A program made the translations under genes and the position numbers. Below the pieces are notes generated by a model. The model was not told the DNA's origin. It was given only the letters and a program-made list of their open reading frames with translations, and searched no databases. Shown here one piece after another: positions 22,195 to 35,190 of a stretch of DNA of 64,000 nt (positions are counted from its first letter, which is position 1; every line of letters starts with the position of its first letter). The stretch is from Atrichornis clamosus (taxonomy: Eukaryota; Chordata; Aves; Passeriformes; Menuridae). The DNA lies in contig WBMZ01014087.1 in NCBI GenBank assembly GCA_013400975.1, positions 186,001 to 250,000 of the forward strand, given 5' to 3'.

Positions 22195-24321
22195 CAACTT
22201 ACTGCCTCTATGCAAACACACGCAGAATGAGGTACAAGCAAAACAAGTTAGAGACGTGCATGTGCCTACAGGACTGTGATCTTACTGGCATCACAGAGAT
22301 ATGGGAGGATGGCTCCTGTGACTGGAGTGTTGGAATGGAAGGATACAGGCTTTTTAGGAAGGACTGGCAGGGGAGAAGAGAAGGTGGTGTTGACCTCTCT
22401 GTCAATGACCAGCTGGAGTGCAGGGAGCTCCACCTGGAGGTGGATGAGGAGCCAACCTAGATCTTATGGGTCAGGATCAAAGCCAGAGCAGGGACAAGTG
22501 ACATTGTGGTGGGGAAGCACTACAGGGTGCCCAACAGGACAGCTAAGTGAACGAGGCCCTCTATAGAGAGATAGGAGTAGCCTCACATTCACAAGCCCTG
22601 GTTCACATGGGGGACTTACAGCACTCCAGTTATCTGTTGGAGGGGCATCACAGAAGGGCACAGGCAATCCAGGAGGTGCCTGGAATGCATTGACATTAAA
22701 TTCCTTCTCCAAATGATAGAGGAGCCAATGAGAAGAGGTACTATGCTGGACCTTTTTGTTGCCAACAAGGAGGGACTGGCAGGCAATGTGGAGCCCAAGG
22801 GCAGCCTGGGCTGCAGTGGCATGGGACGGTGGAGTTCAAGATTCTTAGGGCAGCAAGGGGGATTCACAGCAAGCTCATTCTGCTGGACTTAGGAGAGGAG
22901 ACTACGGCCTCTTCAGGATTCTGCTTGTGAAAATACCATGGAATAGAACACCAGAGCGAAGAGGAGCACAAGATGCTGAGTATTTAAGGATCCGCTCCTT
23001 CAAGTTCATGATGAAGAAGTCAAGCAAAACTGTCAAGACACCTGCATTGATAAGTAAGGAGCTCCTAGACAAACTCACAAAAAGAAAGCCTAGAGAGAGT
23101 GGAAGCAAGGACAGGTAGCATGGCAGGAATATAAGCAGTCAGGGATCTGGTTAGGAAAGCTGAAGCCCTGCTAGTATTAAATCTGCCCAAAATATCAAGG
23201 ACAATATGGAAAACTTCTGTAGATACACTGGTGATAAAAATAAGACCAGGGGAAATGTGGAACCTCTCCTGAAGGAAACAGAAGACCTAATTACCTGAGA
23301 CATGGAGAAGGCTGGTGTAATCAAGAGCTTTTTTGCTTCTGCCTTCTTCAGCAAGTGCTCCAGCTATACCAACCAAGTCAAAGAAGGCAAACGTAGGGAC
23401 GGAGAGAATTAAGAACCACCTGCTGCAGGAGACAATCAGATTCAGGAGCACCTAAGGACATTGAAGGTGCACTAGTCCATGGAATCTCATGAGATGCACC
23501 CACAGATCCTGAGGGAAGTAGTGGAGAAAATTGAGAAGTGGTAGCAGTCCAATGAAGTTCTCACTGAGAGGAAGAGGAAAGCATAACCCTGTTTTTTAAA
23601 AAGGAAAAGGAGAAAGACACATGCAACTACAGGCCCATCAGTCTCACTTCTTTTCATGGCAAGATAATGGAGCAGATCTTCCTGTAAACCCTGCTCAGAC
23701 ATATATAAAACAAACCAACTGTATCCTGGGCTGCATCAAAAGAAGTGTGACCAGCAGGTCGAGGGAGGTGATTCTCCCCCACTACTACATTCTTGTGAGA
23801 CCCCACCCGGAACACTGCATTGAGTTCTGGTGGTCCCAACATGGGAAGGATGTGGACCTATGGGAGTGCGCCTGGAGTGGGGCCACAAAGATGATTAAAG
23901 GGCTGAAGCACCTCTCCTATGAGGATGGGCTAAGGGCGTTTGGGTTGTTTGGCCTGCAGAAGAGAAGGCTCTGGGGAGACACAGCACCTTCAAGTACCTG
24001 AATGGGGCCTACAAGAATGCTGGAGAGGGACTTTTCACGAGGGCATGTGGTCATAGGGCAAGGGACAATGACTTTAAACTGAAAGGGGGTCAGTTTAGAT
24101 TTGATATTTGGAAGAAATTCTTCACTGTGAGGGTAATGAGGCACTGGCACAGGTTGCCCTGAGAAGCTGTGGATTCCCCACCCTGGAACTATTCAAGGGC
24201 AGGTTGGATGCGGCTCTGAGCAACCTGGTCTAGTGAAAGGTATCCCTGCCCTTGGCAGGACTGTTGGAACTAGATAATCTGTAAAGTCCCTTCCAACCCA
24301 AACCATTTTATGATTCTATGA
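22195..24321 (+). mobile_element. CR1 LINE, 2.1 kb, endonuclease to 3' end with internal deletion of most of the reverse transcriptase
   Basis: This is the longest CR1 here, in sense orientation. ORF2 starts in the endonuclease domain (22202 onward; frame 22227-22460 has 'LTGITEIWEDGSCDWSVGME'), followed by the rest of the endonuclease with stops and shifts. The linker to the reverse transcriptase comes next (near 22900-23120, 'aaggagctcctagacaaactc'), then the first reverse-transcriptase motifs near 23580-23690 ('NYRPISL'-type region, 'ataatggagcagatc'). At about 23695-23715 the sequence jumps to the C-terminal segment (frame 23621-24001, 'LGCIKRSVTSRSREVILP', 'LFGLQKRRLWGD'), so the catalytic palm coding for the F/YADD block is absent. 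The 3' UTR is complete, ending in 'tttatgattctatga'. The element cannot be functional. The internal loss could be a post-insertion deletion or a deletion-carrying template. Confidence 0.93.
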
Positions 24322-25298
24322 ACTTTTGATTTGGCCTAGGCACAGAGAAGGAATTAGTTCACAGCAATTTAAATTGGTTTTGCAACCAGATTTTCTGCCC
24401 TAGATAATATCACTTTTCTGCTCATAACTCATGGAGAAGCAAGTTCTTTCAAATAACAATCTTGCCTGTCAGCAGCTATAAAGGGAGAAAGCTGCCACAC
24501 ATGTGCAACAAATTGGTACATCTTCAATTAGCTTTGATCAAAAGCTCTGAGATAGACTTTTCTGAGATCACAAGTATTAAGTTTCCATCTGCTTAATAAC
24601 AATTTAGTGTAAATGACAGGCACAGAAGAAGTCACTATCTTCTAAGTCATCATCATCCTAATTATTTAATGTACAATAGATTCATTTTAATGCTACAAAA
24701 GTTGCAATCAACATTTATTTGTATTCAGTTTTACAGAAATCTGTGCCTGAATGCAGAGAGTTGTAAGTTAAAGAAGAGTTTCCAGGGAAATAATACGTTG
24801 GCTTCATCATGTTTTCCTTAACAATCTGCTAACAAATGTTACATCAGATTTTATACTTATTTATGGCCAAGTCCAATCTAAGTTGACATCTGAAGTGTTG
24901 GGCTTTTTTTTTGTTTTGTTTTGCTTTCCCACCTATTATTTTGAATTCCATTCCAGGGAATTTCAACACATTTCAATGTATTATGTATATGGGTTATAAT
25001 TTGAAACTTGAGGTGGTAATGACATTGTTAGAGAAGTACAGTGCAACTATGGCATGTTCTGTAAATTATCTCTAAAGACGACTTAAACAAATTTTTTTAT
25101 TGAATTGTAATGTTTGTTGTATAGTAAATGAACTGGCATTGTCAAATATTTTTTCTCCTGAGAAGTTTCTTAAACTTACAAAAAGATAAGGTACACAGAA
25201 ATTAAACATATATACATCTGTCCAATATTAACAAGCCTTTCCTCTGTATTTTTGATATCTAACGAGCTAATTATAAAACTCATCCTTGGATGAACAGC
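24322..25298. other. AT-rich non-coding DNA, nothing recognised
   Basis: About 1 kb of AT-rich sequence between two same-direction CR1 copies. A short 'tttgttttgttttg' run lies at about 24909-24923. Confidence 0.5.
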
Positions 25299-25803
25299 AC
25301 TGATACCTCACCTGGAATATAATGGCCAATTGATGAACTAAAAGAGGAAATCAAGTAATTCAGAAGATGGTTTAGTCAGTGGATGGAAAACCTCCCCTAT
25401 GAGGAAAAGCTCAGAGAATTGGGATTGTACAGCTTGGAGAAGACAAAACTTTGGGGTGATCTAATTGTGGCCTTCCAGTACCTGAAGGGGGCCTACAAGA
25501 AAGACGGATAGGAACTTTCTACAAGGTCATGTACTGGTAATATAAGAAGGAATGGTTTCAAACTGAAAGAAAGTAGGTTTAGATTAGATATTAAGTAAAA
25601 AATTTTTACTGTGAGAATGGTGAAACACTGAAGCAGGTTACCCAGAGAAGCTCTGGATGCCACATCCCTGGAAGTGTTCAAGGCCAGGTTGGATGGGGCT
25701 CTGAGTAACTTGATCTTCTGGATGGTATCTCTATGGCAGGGGCATTGAAACTAGATGAACATTAAGATCCTTTCCAACACAGGCCACTCTATAATTCTAT
25801 TAT
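25299..25803 (+). mobile_element. CR1 LINE 3' fragment, sense
   Basis: About 500 bp in sense orientation. It starts at 'acctcacctggaata', with a disrupted stretch, then 'ctcccctatgaggaaaagc', 'gggattgtacagcttggag', 'tacctgaagggggcctac', 'gttacccagagaagctc' and 'gttcaaggccaggttggatg'. It ends in 'ccactctataattctatta', a mutated CR1 tail. It has the same 3' end type as the large copy at 22195-24321 and lies 1 kb downstream in the same orientation. Multiple stops. Confidence 0.92.
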
Positions 25804-27463
25804 CTTTCTCTTCTCAGAATATGCCTGCCAACATATTATTTTCTTGAGTTTGCTTTTTAAAAATACTACCAGAGGCTTTGTATAAATATCCTATAAAAAA
25901 CAGGAGCTTGTTAACAAGCATTTGATTTTACTACTTAGTGCCTGAAATTGTCTGTTTTGACTGAACATGAGCAATCTGCATTAAAAACATACCATGTTTT
26001 AAAATTATGCTTAATCTGGTTCACATGCTTAAATTCTACATAAGAAAAATGAGAGTCATGTATGCAAGGTTAACAAAGAGGCAGTTTATACCGAACAGCT
26101 ATGAATATCTCTATGCAATCTCTTGTTTAAAAAAAAAAAACTTCAACTGATGATATTTCTCATAAAGCAATGTTATGCAGCACTTCCTAGGGATTTTGCC
26201 ATGGACAGAAAAGTTGTTCTCAATAGATTTGCTGAGCTATGAGGACAAAGAGTTACAGGCAATGAGTTTTCCAAGGCAACATAGTATATCTCAAGCATAT
26301 CTCAGCACAAACTGGCAATATCTCCTAAAAAATTAAAAAATACAATATGTGTTTCCAGTGATCTGTCAGAGACAAATAGCTGTGCAGGCATCCTTGGTAT
26401 TCTTGCTTTAGGTTTTTAGATCTTGCAGTTGTGTTTGAGGATGATTGACATAACAACTAATGCACAATGAGGTATATATAATCTTTTACATGACAGCTAT
26501 TCCACATGTCAGTTCTCAGCACTTCCAGTTCAAACACCACACTTATCTGTTGGTCTTCACGGATTTATGTGTCATAGGTCTCCACAAAACCGAATCCATT
26601 ATTATATAAAAAGAGAAGTATGGACAGACTGATACAGTTGGACCCATGTATTCTATGAGCTGTAGCAGAGCTGATACAGCATATTTGAATAGCTATACTA
26701 TACAAATATGAATAGTGTATGTTTGTGGATTTTTCAATTATTATTTTTATTATTATTTTGGATTTGGTGGGGAATAGAAGAAAAAGTGTAGGAAAAAAAG
26801 ACATCACACTCATAGTAACAAAAAGATAACTACCAGGAGCAAGCATTGTATCAACATATATCAACAAGATCTAAGCTGGAGGCTTATTTCTTGAACTTGC
26901 TATACAATGAATCACTTTCTTGAAAATAGTTACTTACATAGCCTCAAAACTTGTTATAATACATGCCACATCTTGTCAGTAACATAGCAGCTAAATCCAT
27001 AAAATAATACAAAACTTTCTCAATCCACAATGTTCTGCTGTGCAGTGAAGCTGAAATAACACAGGAGAAAGTTGTGAAGGGAAGAGTGAATGCAGCCTGG
27101 CAAGCACATTCCTCAGCCCATGAAGGATTTAAGTATTAGCCTTTCAGAATCTTTTCATGGGCCTTGCCTGTATCACGTACCAAAAAATTTCACTAAACCC
27201 AAATAATCTCTGTGGACTACTACTAATTTAGTCATAAATAAGAGAAAACAGATTTCCTCCTAGATTACCTTTACTATGTTCCAGGTAATTAAGTCAGTGT
27301 TTTGATTGTGTTAACTGCTTTGGGACTGCAGTCCCCTTACCTTGTCAAAGCATAAGATGTGCCATACTCTCCTCTGTCTTGTTCTTAGACTCTCTTTCAA
27401 GTTTTAGATTAGAAGAACATTAGAAAAATAATGGCAGAATAGCCAATATTTTTAAACTATTTA
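25804..27463. other. AT-rich non-coding DNA, nothing recognised
   Basis: About 1.7 kb between two CR1 copies that point toward each other. It contains an A12 run near 26129-26140 and 'ttattattttt' repeats near 26740-26757. The 100-codon minus frame (26565-26867) has no domain. Confidence 0.5.
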
Positions 27464-28110
27464 ATCATGAAATCATAGAATGGTTTGGTTTGGAAAGACC
27501 TTAAAGATCATCTAGTTTCAAATCCCTTGCCATGGACAAGGACACCTTCCACTAGACTAGGTTGCTCAGAGTTCCACAGAGCCTTGCCTCAGACACTTCC
27601 AGGGATGTGGCATCCACAGCTTCTCTGGGCAATCTGTTCCAGTGCATCACCATCCTCACGGTAAAGAATTTTTTACTAATGTCCAATCTAAACCTACCAT
27701 CTTTTGGTTTAAAGACATCACCCCTTCTTCTATCACTACATGCCTTTTAAAAGAGTTCCTCTCCGTCTTTCTTGTAGACCCCATTCAGGAACTGAAAGGC
27801 TGCTCTAAGGTCTCCCCAGAGCCTTCTCTTCTCCAGGCTAAAAAATCCCAGTTCTCTGAGCTTTTACTCGTAGGAGAGGTACTCCAACACTGATCATCAT
27901 CATGGCCCTCCTGCGAACTCACTCCAGCAGGTCTATGCCCTTATGTCAGAGGCCCCAGACCTGGATGCAGCATTCCAGCTGGGGTCTCATTAGAGCAGAG
28001 GGGCAGAATTACCTCCCACACCTGTTGGTCACACTTCTTTACATGCAGCTCAAGATACAGTTGGCTTTCTGGGATACAAACATACATTGACGGCTCATGT
28101 TCAAGGCAAG
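27464..28110 (-). mobile_element. CR1 LINE 3' fragment, antisense
   Basis: Antisense CR1 beginning on the plus strand with the complement of its tail ('atcatgaaatcatagaatgg'), then 'ggaaagaccttaaagatcat', 'cttccagggatgtggcatcc', 'ccaatctaaacctaccat' and 'ctggatgcagcattccagc'. It continues to the complement of the 'CALAAQ'-like region near 28070 ('ggctttctgggatac', 'cggctcatgttcaag'). This 650-bp copy is of the same 3' type as 25299-25803 and opposite in direction, so the pair forms a long inverted repeat with a 1.66-kb spacer. Confidence 0.92.
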
Positions 28111-31100
28111 GTAATATTGATTACATTTTGCTTAGTAAGTTTCTAGTTCATGGGTGCAACAAATCTATGAGTTGTCTGCAATTTACACACATTACCTCTC
28201 TTCTCTCTTACAAATACACCAATTATTTTCCTAAAATTCCGATAAGTACAGAGTTTTCTATAATGCTTCTCTTTAATGACTTTCCTAATGATCCTAGTAG
28301 ACCAGAAAAACATTATTTTCCCCTGCAAAAACTGTTTTTTTAAATCTGTATTTCATTATTTTATGCTGTAATTGCAGTTACTTTCAAAAGTAGCAGTGAC
28401 TCCAGTACTTAGTATTTCAGTATGATTTTACTAAGCCTCTGAGTGCCAATTAAAAATTATCAAAATATTTTAAACCATTAACAGGTAATCTTCATAATTA
28501 TTCTATGAACTTCAACAGGCAATTAACTAGTGTCATAAACTATTTGTGGTAACTCAAGATCTCATCTTACACTTCTCAGAATCAAAAGAATTAGACCAAC
28601 CCCCAGCTTACTTACAGTAAATCAGACTCCAACTCTCTTCACAGAATTCGATTCCCCTATGGAACCAGACCTGACAAACTCACAGACTTGGAACTCATAA
28701 TGCCACAGTTCCTTGGTGCTGTGCTGTAGAATTTTTGCAAAACTTTTTGTTAATACATAGTTTTTAAACCAGTGATAATGCTATTTACAGTTTGATGGAT
28801 TAGGCTTTGAGGCCACATTCATTAAATGACTGCTAAGCGCTAATTAAAGTCTAACTAACTAAGTTTTTTTTCCACAACACTAGGGATTCATTGATGTTTT
28901 TCCACCTCTCTCTTGTATATGAATAATTTTTAAAGCAAATAGGTTTATACCACTGGTGTTTGAAGACTGGCTTACTGAATACTAATTGCTAATTCTGGTA
29001 CATTGCTAAAATATTTCCTAAAAACTCCAACAGAGGAGAATATTTCTGAACATCTGGCTTCCTTTCAAGTGGCAAATAATTTACTACTAAGATCCTCCTC
29101 AGTAGAAGAAATTAGAAATCAAATATCTTTTGAAATGCTGGGTATTTCAAAGACATTTGTAACAAATTCTTTTCAGAAAGAATATTTACTTTAACTAGGT
29201 TAACTGAAAATTACAAATGTTCAATTCTGCCTTTTCTGAATCTATATAAATGAAAGTCTCACTAGGAAAGTAAAAATTATATTTCTTTTCTTTTTTTTCC
29301 TGGTTTTACTTCATATATATTTTTCTATAAATGCTTGGCAATAAAAGTAGCAGGATGACAAAATATACTTTAAAGGATAAAAAAATTAATTGCAAATTTT
29401 CCCCCTTCATAACTTACACAGGTATAAGCAGAGGAATAAATTTTATTTATTTTTTGTAGTGGCTTCTAAATATCCCAAATCCAATTAAGTTCTCTCTGTA
29501 TCAGGTGCATATAATCAGGACAAAGGAAAGTCTCTGGAGATAAACAGATTTTCAGTGAGAGCTTTTTGTAGATCTCAGAAAGACGAAAGGTACTGCATTT
29601 TGACAAATTGCATAGGTGACTATATACATTTTTAACTCTGTATAGAGACATACTGCAGGCAACAACTTCAGTTGAACATACCAGGTCAGAAACATTTTGC
29701 TACTTTGGAACTGCTGAGGACATAGCTGAAATGATTTGCCGAAGTTCACACAGTAACAAAACAATGAATGAGCACAGACCTCCTGAACGCCACGTCATCC
29801 TTTTAATAATTTGTCTCTAAGTAAGTAACTTTTGCCTGTGTGTTGTAGATGTAAATTCTGAAACCAAATTCCTTTTGGTGCAAAACAAGCAGACATTGTT
29901 TCCTTTTCTTCTTCAGCATCTTAGGAATATGAGCAATGCCCTGGACAGCATCTGTACAGAAATGAAAGTTTTGCCCTCTTACAGAAAAGTTTAATGAACA
30001 TGAAAAGCAAAACCTTAAAGAAGTATGTTTTACTCTTAATATTTTACACCTAAATTTCTTAGAATTGATCCCTTGTTCAGGATAGGAAGATATTCAGTCG
30101 CTGAGATTGATTCTTACTCATGTTGTATGATAATTACTTATCAATACCAGTAATTTACTTGACGGATTATAGGGAGTTAAGTGATCTAACGTAGAAAATT
30201 TTGTGGGACGATTTTTTACTTCCATGTTTTTCTTCAATCAGCTTAATGCCTTCCTAAATTTCAGCTAACCCTGTAGAACCTTGTCTGGTGCCTAGGAGGA
30301 ATGTTAGCCAGGTCTGGCCATCTGCTACCTGCAGAAGACTGTGCGTGTATGGAAACTCTCAGATCTTCTGAGACTCTCATCTTTTACCAGATATCTGGCC
30401 AAGTGTCTTTGACTGAGCTTCAGACATCTGACTCCCTTCCTTTAACTGCCAGACCCTGGGACTCCTAGAAATTCTCTGCTTGGAACAGAAATATTTCACA
30501 GTGGGGAATGATGTGTTTTCCTCTCCATTCAGGGATACCACATGACCCAGGATTTCCTTAACAGGAATGAACATTTGTGTAACATACAGTTGAGGAAAAA
30601 TATCTAAATATAATTTGTCCAGTAAATGGATGATTTCTTACATAGAAGTGAAAGAACTGTGTTAATTTATCTTCCAAAAGACAGTATGTAAAATGTTGTC
30701 TTTTCAAAGTTAAATTGAAATCTGAACCGTACAGAAGGTGTCAGACTGTGAAGCAACAATACATGTGCTTCATTTGCCTTCAGATAAGAAATGCATTTTC
30801 TATTTTGAAGTTTCTGAAGTTTTCTGTAATTTTCTGAACTACAAGTCAGAGTTAATACGGACAGCATCTATTTCATGCTTGTTCCCCTTTGATTTTAGTA
30901 AAGATATTTCTGGCATCATTAGGAAAAGATATGCTTGAACTAAAATGTTGTGGGGATTTTTCTGTTTGTTTGCTGGCTTTTTTTGTTTTGGTGAGGTTTT
31001 TATGGTTGTTGCTGTATGGATGGTTCTGAAAAAGATGTTCCAGTGCTCTCTACCATCTCATGATAACACAACTTTTGAGGCAACCAGACTGCTTGTTTAA

Positions 31101-34100
31101 CAGGAAATGGTGAATGGGCCCTTGGACTTCTCCAGAATTATTCTGACCAGTATGGATTACCAAAGGACTCTGCAGATCTTAGGATAAGTCCAGTTTTCAG
31201 AGGTCAAACCTCTATTTCCTGTGGGATTTCTGTGAAAAAAAGAATGTATTGATGGTACTGTACAGGCAGAAACCTCAAGAATTTCTGTCTAGTACCATCT
31301 AAGATGTGCAATCTAGTTCTAAGCAAACTATTTTAGGTGCAAGAAGCAGTACAGCTGAAATGGTTCCTGAATTAAATTTTCTCTTTCAAAAAACAAGAGA
31401 AGAAGGTACTTTCCAAGTACAAGAGAGGAAGATTGTGAGTCTCTGTGGCCATTAACTCAAGATATGAGATTAGACTTTGTGTGACCATAGATTAACGTCT
31501 TAAATATAGGTTTTACATGTGATCTTTTCCTACTACATTTGTGCAATCTGGTTTTGAGGTTGTGAGGAATATTGTTAATTGGGACCCTTGTCTCTGGAAT
31601 TTCTTCCCCTTGATAGCAGCACAAAAACAAATCTTATTTGAGAGAGAGGTATTTTTTCTTAGTCCTGGTGAAACTTTGTGTTTTTTCTTAGTTTCACAGT
31701 CTTCAACTTAATGTAAGAATAATAAAAACACCTCACTTATAAGCCAAATTCACTTAATGTTAATTTTAGTTTACTCCGAATCAGCTCCATTTACTCAAGC
31801 CTGTTGTTTTCTATGATTTTCATTTTCTTGAACCTCCAAAATTTACCAAAATAAGTCTAAATAAACATGCATCAATATTGTTGCTGTATTTATTGCCTGG
31901 TGCAGTAATATTGGTAGTCATGTCTAATATTTGACCATATTCTTGTTCAAAGTATTTCTTCCCATATTTTCATCTGAGAATATAGAGATTTAAAAAATTA
32001 CACAATTCTCAATTTTATTGATGGCCAACAGATGGTCTTGTTGTGGTTGCCTTTTAAACTCATGGTCCAATTCTACCTTTAAAACATTACTCTTGTTGCT
32101 TTGGGTTTTTTTAACCCTTTGAAAATCAATATTTTATTCCATAATTATGTTTCAATTATGATTTTATGATTTGGTCTGATGACTGATTTATGATTTATTA
32201 TTTGCTGATACACTGCATCAGTAATTCTATCTGTTTTATTTACCTAGGATCCTGGTTTTAACATTTACAAATTTCTTTTTTTTTTTTTTAATAATTTCAT
32301 CTTATTTCCAAGAGAGTTTGAAAGACCATTTTATTACGAATTATATCATCTACCTCACTACTAGAGACACTAAAGTGACACATTTGTTCATCTTGAGGCA
32401 CATTTTTAAAGAATGATCACGCTTAATATGGATTCAGACCCTTCCATGGCTGTCCTCTGCAGTGTTGATTTTTACTCTGGATCCCCTCTGTTGGGAATCA
32501 GATAGTGAGGCTTGCGTCAGCATGCAGAAATCTTGGTGGATTATGTTCCATTCTTACGGGGTTTTTTTCCGTTTTCATTTTCAACTCTATGTCTTGGATT
32601 TCCTAATGTCACCTGGTATGTCTCTGTATACCTGTTGTGATACACGTCTCAAAGAGTTTTCAATGACTCTCATTTGAACTCTGGCATCTGTCTCAGGACA
32701 CTCGTTACTGTGATCAGTAGCATGTAGATAAAGTTGTCCTCATGGCTGAAAGAATTAGATATCCTCCTGCTCTCCAAAACATATACTTTCAGAAAGTCTG
32801 TGCTTGAAGTTTCCAATTTTGCAGACTTTATCTATCTGGAGCATTATGTGTTCAAGAAATAATATCATATATCTATATTTGAGCTGCACAGATAAATATA
32901 TTTGCATGCACAATATTACTCCATCTCTCTTCATATTAATGCCACTGTAGCTTCTGTAGCATCGAGGAGGTAAATATTAATTCTGATGGTAATAATAAAG
33001 GTTCTATACTTTGCCAAATTGTTTAATGACAACCTTGCAAATTAATTCAGCGTTAAGATCAAAAAATACAAACCTATATGATAATATAGCTGCTAGCAAA
33101 TTTTAAGTAACACAGAGATCTTCAACAGCTTCTCAGAATGTAGCAGGCTTGGGTAGTCATGTAGATTTTTCAAGTACAGTGCCTAGTAATATTGATATTT
33201 TAGGTGGAATTTGGCTGCAGGCTTGATATAGAATACATTCTGACCAGAATGCAAATTTATTTTTCCCTAAAGATATACCAATATAAGTAATACAATTGTT
33301 TTTCTACACTTTGCACTATTTCTTTGTTGTTTTGTTTTGTTTTCATTTGGTTTTGATTTTCTTGAATCAGTCCAAGGAGAACGACAACCACTGCAAAATT
33401 GTTAAACAGAGTTATGGTCTGGCAAACATGCTTCTGTAATTCTGTTGCTAACTGATGTTTGTTTCATTTAGCACTGAATAAGACCTTTTTAGCAGTTTGT
33501 ATCCTTTCTGGAATTGTTGGTATTTCTCTAATTGTCAAAACTAACAAATAGCTTTATAGGTCTATGATTCAGTCCTGATTCTTTGGCAGGCCAGAGAACA
33601 ACACATACTGTGAATGTCCATAAAATATTTAGGTTGAAACATGGTGTCCAATTACCCTACACAGATTAGGATATTTTCAGTTAAAATAGCAAAAGTTGTT
33701 ATAACCCTACAATTGCATTGTTTCGCTTTTAAATTTCTTCTGATGAAAAGTTTTCTTCTGCGGTGTCCCAAATTCTCAAAAATTAGGTGCTTAAATTAGG
33801 TAAGATTTCTAGTTTGATAAACTACTTGCCTATTTTTCTTCTCTGAAAGAATAATCATTCCATATTTTTTACATAATATTTCTTTATACTAACATTTTTT
33901 AGTTATATAAACACCATGTACATAAGTTTTCTAAATACCACTGTGGAACAAGAAATTGCCATGTCATATGAGTTTTGCAATGTTCTTTGGTTTTTCTTGC
34001 TTATTTACTTTATTGTGCCATTTGGCTGTTAAGTAAATTATTCTTATTTGTATCATGAAATCATGGTCTAATATTATTTAGGATCTTGAATTTCTATGAA

Positions 34101-34837
34101 TTCCCTGGGGTCAACAGCATTCAGTCAAGACTAAAAACAGTGTGCTTTACACAGTCCAGTTTTATTAAAACAGGAGCCAAGACATTGCTGAAGAAATGCC
34201 TTGATAATCAGAAAAATATACAAAAATATTATTCTTCCCAAATTATGCATTATATTCCAATTCCTTTCTTCTCCTGTAGTAAAACACTACAATTTTCTGT
34301 GGGATATTCTGAAGTTATGCTTCAGTTGACCACAAGTGTTTTGTTCTAATTTCAGTTTGAACTAGGTATTAGATTTCAAATGTACAACTTGAAATATAAC
34401 TTGAAAGCAGAATGTTAATTTAAAGTGAATATCCCAATTTCAAGTTGTTGACATAGCTAATATCATAATTTTTTGTTTACAAATGTGTAAACTCACTTTT
34501 TTCCCCTTGTATAAAAATGAAAATATCTGTCTTTTGATACATAATAATGGTCAAAACACATGCTGGAATACCCGAGTATTTAGGGAACATATGTATAATT
34601 TCCTGCCATTTTTCACACACGATTTTGAGAACCTTTTTTTTCCTATTTGAAATGAAAATAATGAGCACGTATATGATGGACACAAAAAGGAAAAGTAAGT
34701 GTTACCCCAAAAAGATGAGTCACCGGGTCAAACTCGGTGTCAATTAAACTAACGAAGGGGCTAAGTATATTATGTAACCAAAGAGACAGCTAGAAATATC
34801 TGTTCTGAAACATCTACAGCCTAGATATAATGAATAG
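28111..34837. other. Long AT-rich stretch without recognised repeats or genes
   Basis: About 6.7 kb in which I recognise no LINE or LTR. There are minor low-complexity patches: a T/G-rich run about 30946-31013 and a T-run near 32277-32290. Frames reach only 87 codons (34086-34349) and are not supported. The lack of recognisable transposons next to a CR1-rich region is notable; old elements too diverged to see by eye are not excluded. Confidence 0.5.
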
Positions 34838-35190
34838 GTGTGTGAATCGACACATTCAGGTAGCCAGGATAACCAGCAAGCCAGAGCTGAAACGCAAGGA
34901 GTAGATTTATTTCATTACCCTAGTAACACAGCCGGGCATCAGAGACACATGGGGACACAGGCTCCGTTTGGCTTAGTTCATCCTACAGCACAGTGGGGGG
35001 GAGGGGAGGGGAGGAAGGAGCTCACTGCCTGCCCCAATATAACAAAAGGCACACACAGTTTGTCACAAGGCTGTGCTTTTAGGATCTCTCTTCGCTCCCA
35101 GTAGGAGGCTCAAGCATGTCTGAGAGATTGTGTTGTCTCTACACAGGAATTGTACCTCTCAAAGCAGGCAGAGGATGAACAACACTAGGC
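34838..35190 (-). other. GC-richer segment, possible LTR relic on the minus strand
   Basis: A compositionally distinct segment in AT-rich surroundings. On the minus strand it contains an AATAAA-type signal (complement of 'gatttatttcatt', about 34905-34917) downstream of GC-richer sequence, which is LTR-like. I cannot assign a family or find TG...CA ends with target duplications. An 88-codon plus frame (34838-35104) is not believed. Confidence is low; it may be ordinary host sequence. Confidence 0.3.
34995..35011 (+). other. Predicted G-quadruplex motif
   Basis: A run of seven G, then A, four G, A, four G. It can be divided into four G-tracts of at least three with one-base loops, the pattern of a stable intramolecular quadruplex. 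It is followed by further 'gagg' units. It lies inside the GC-richer segment 34838-35190. Confidence 0.7.
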
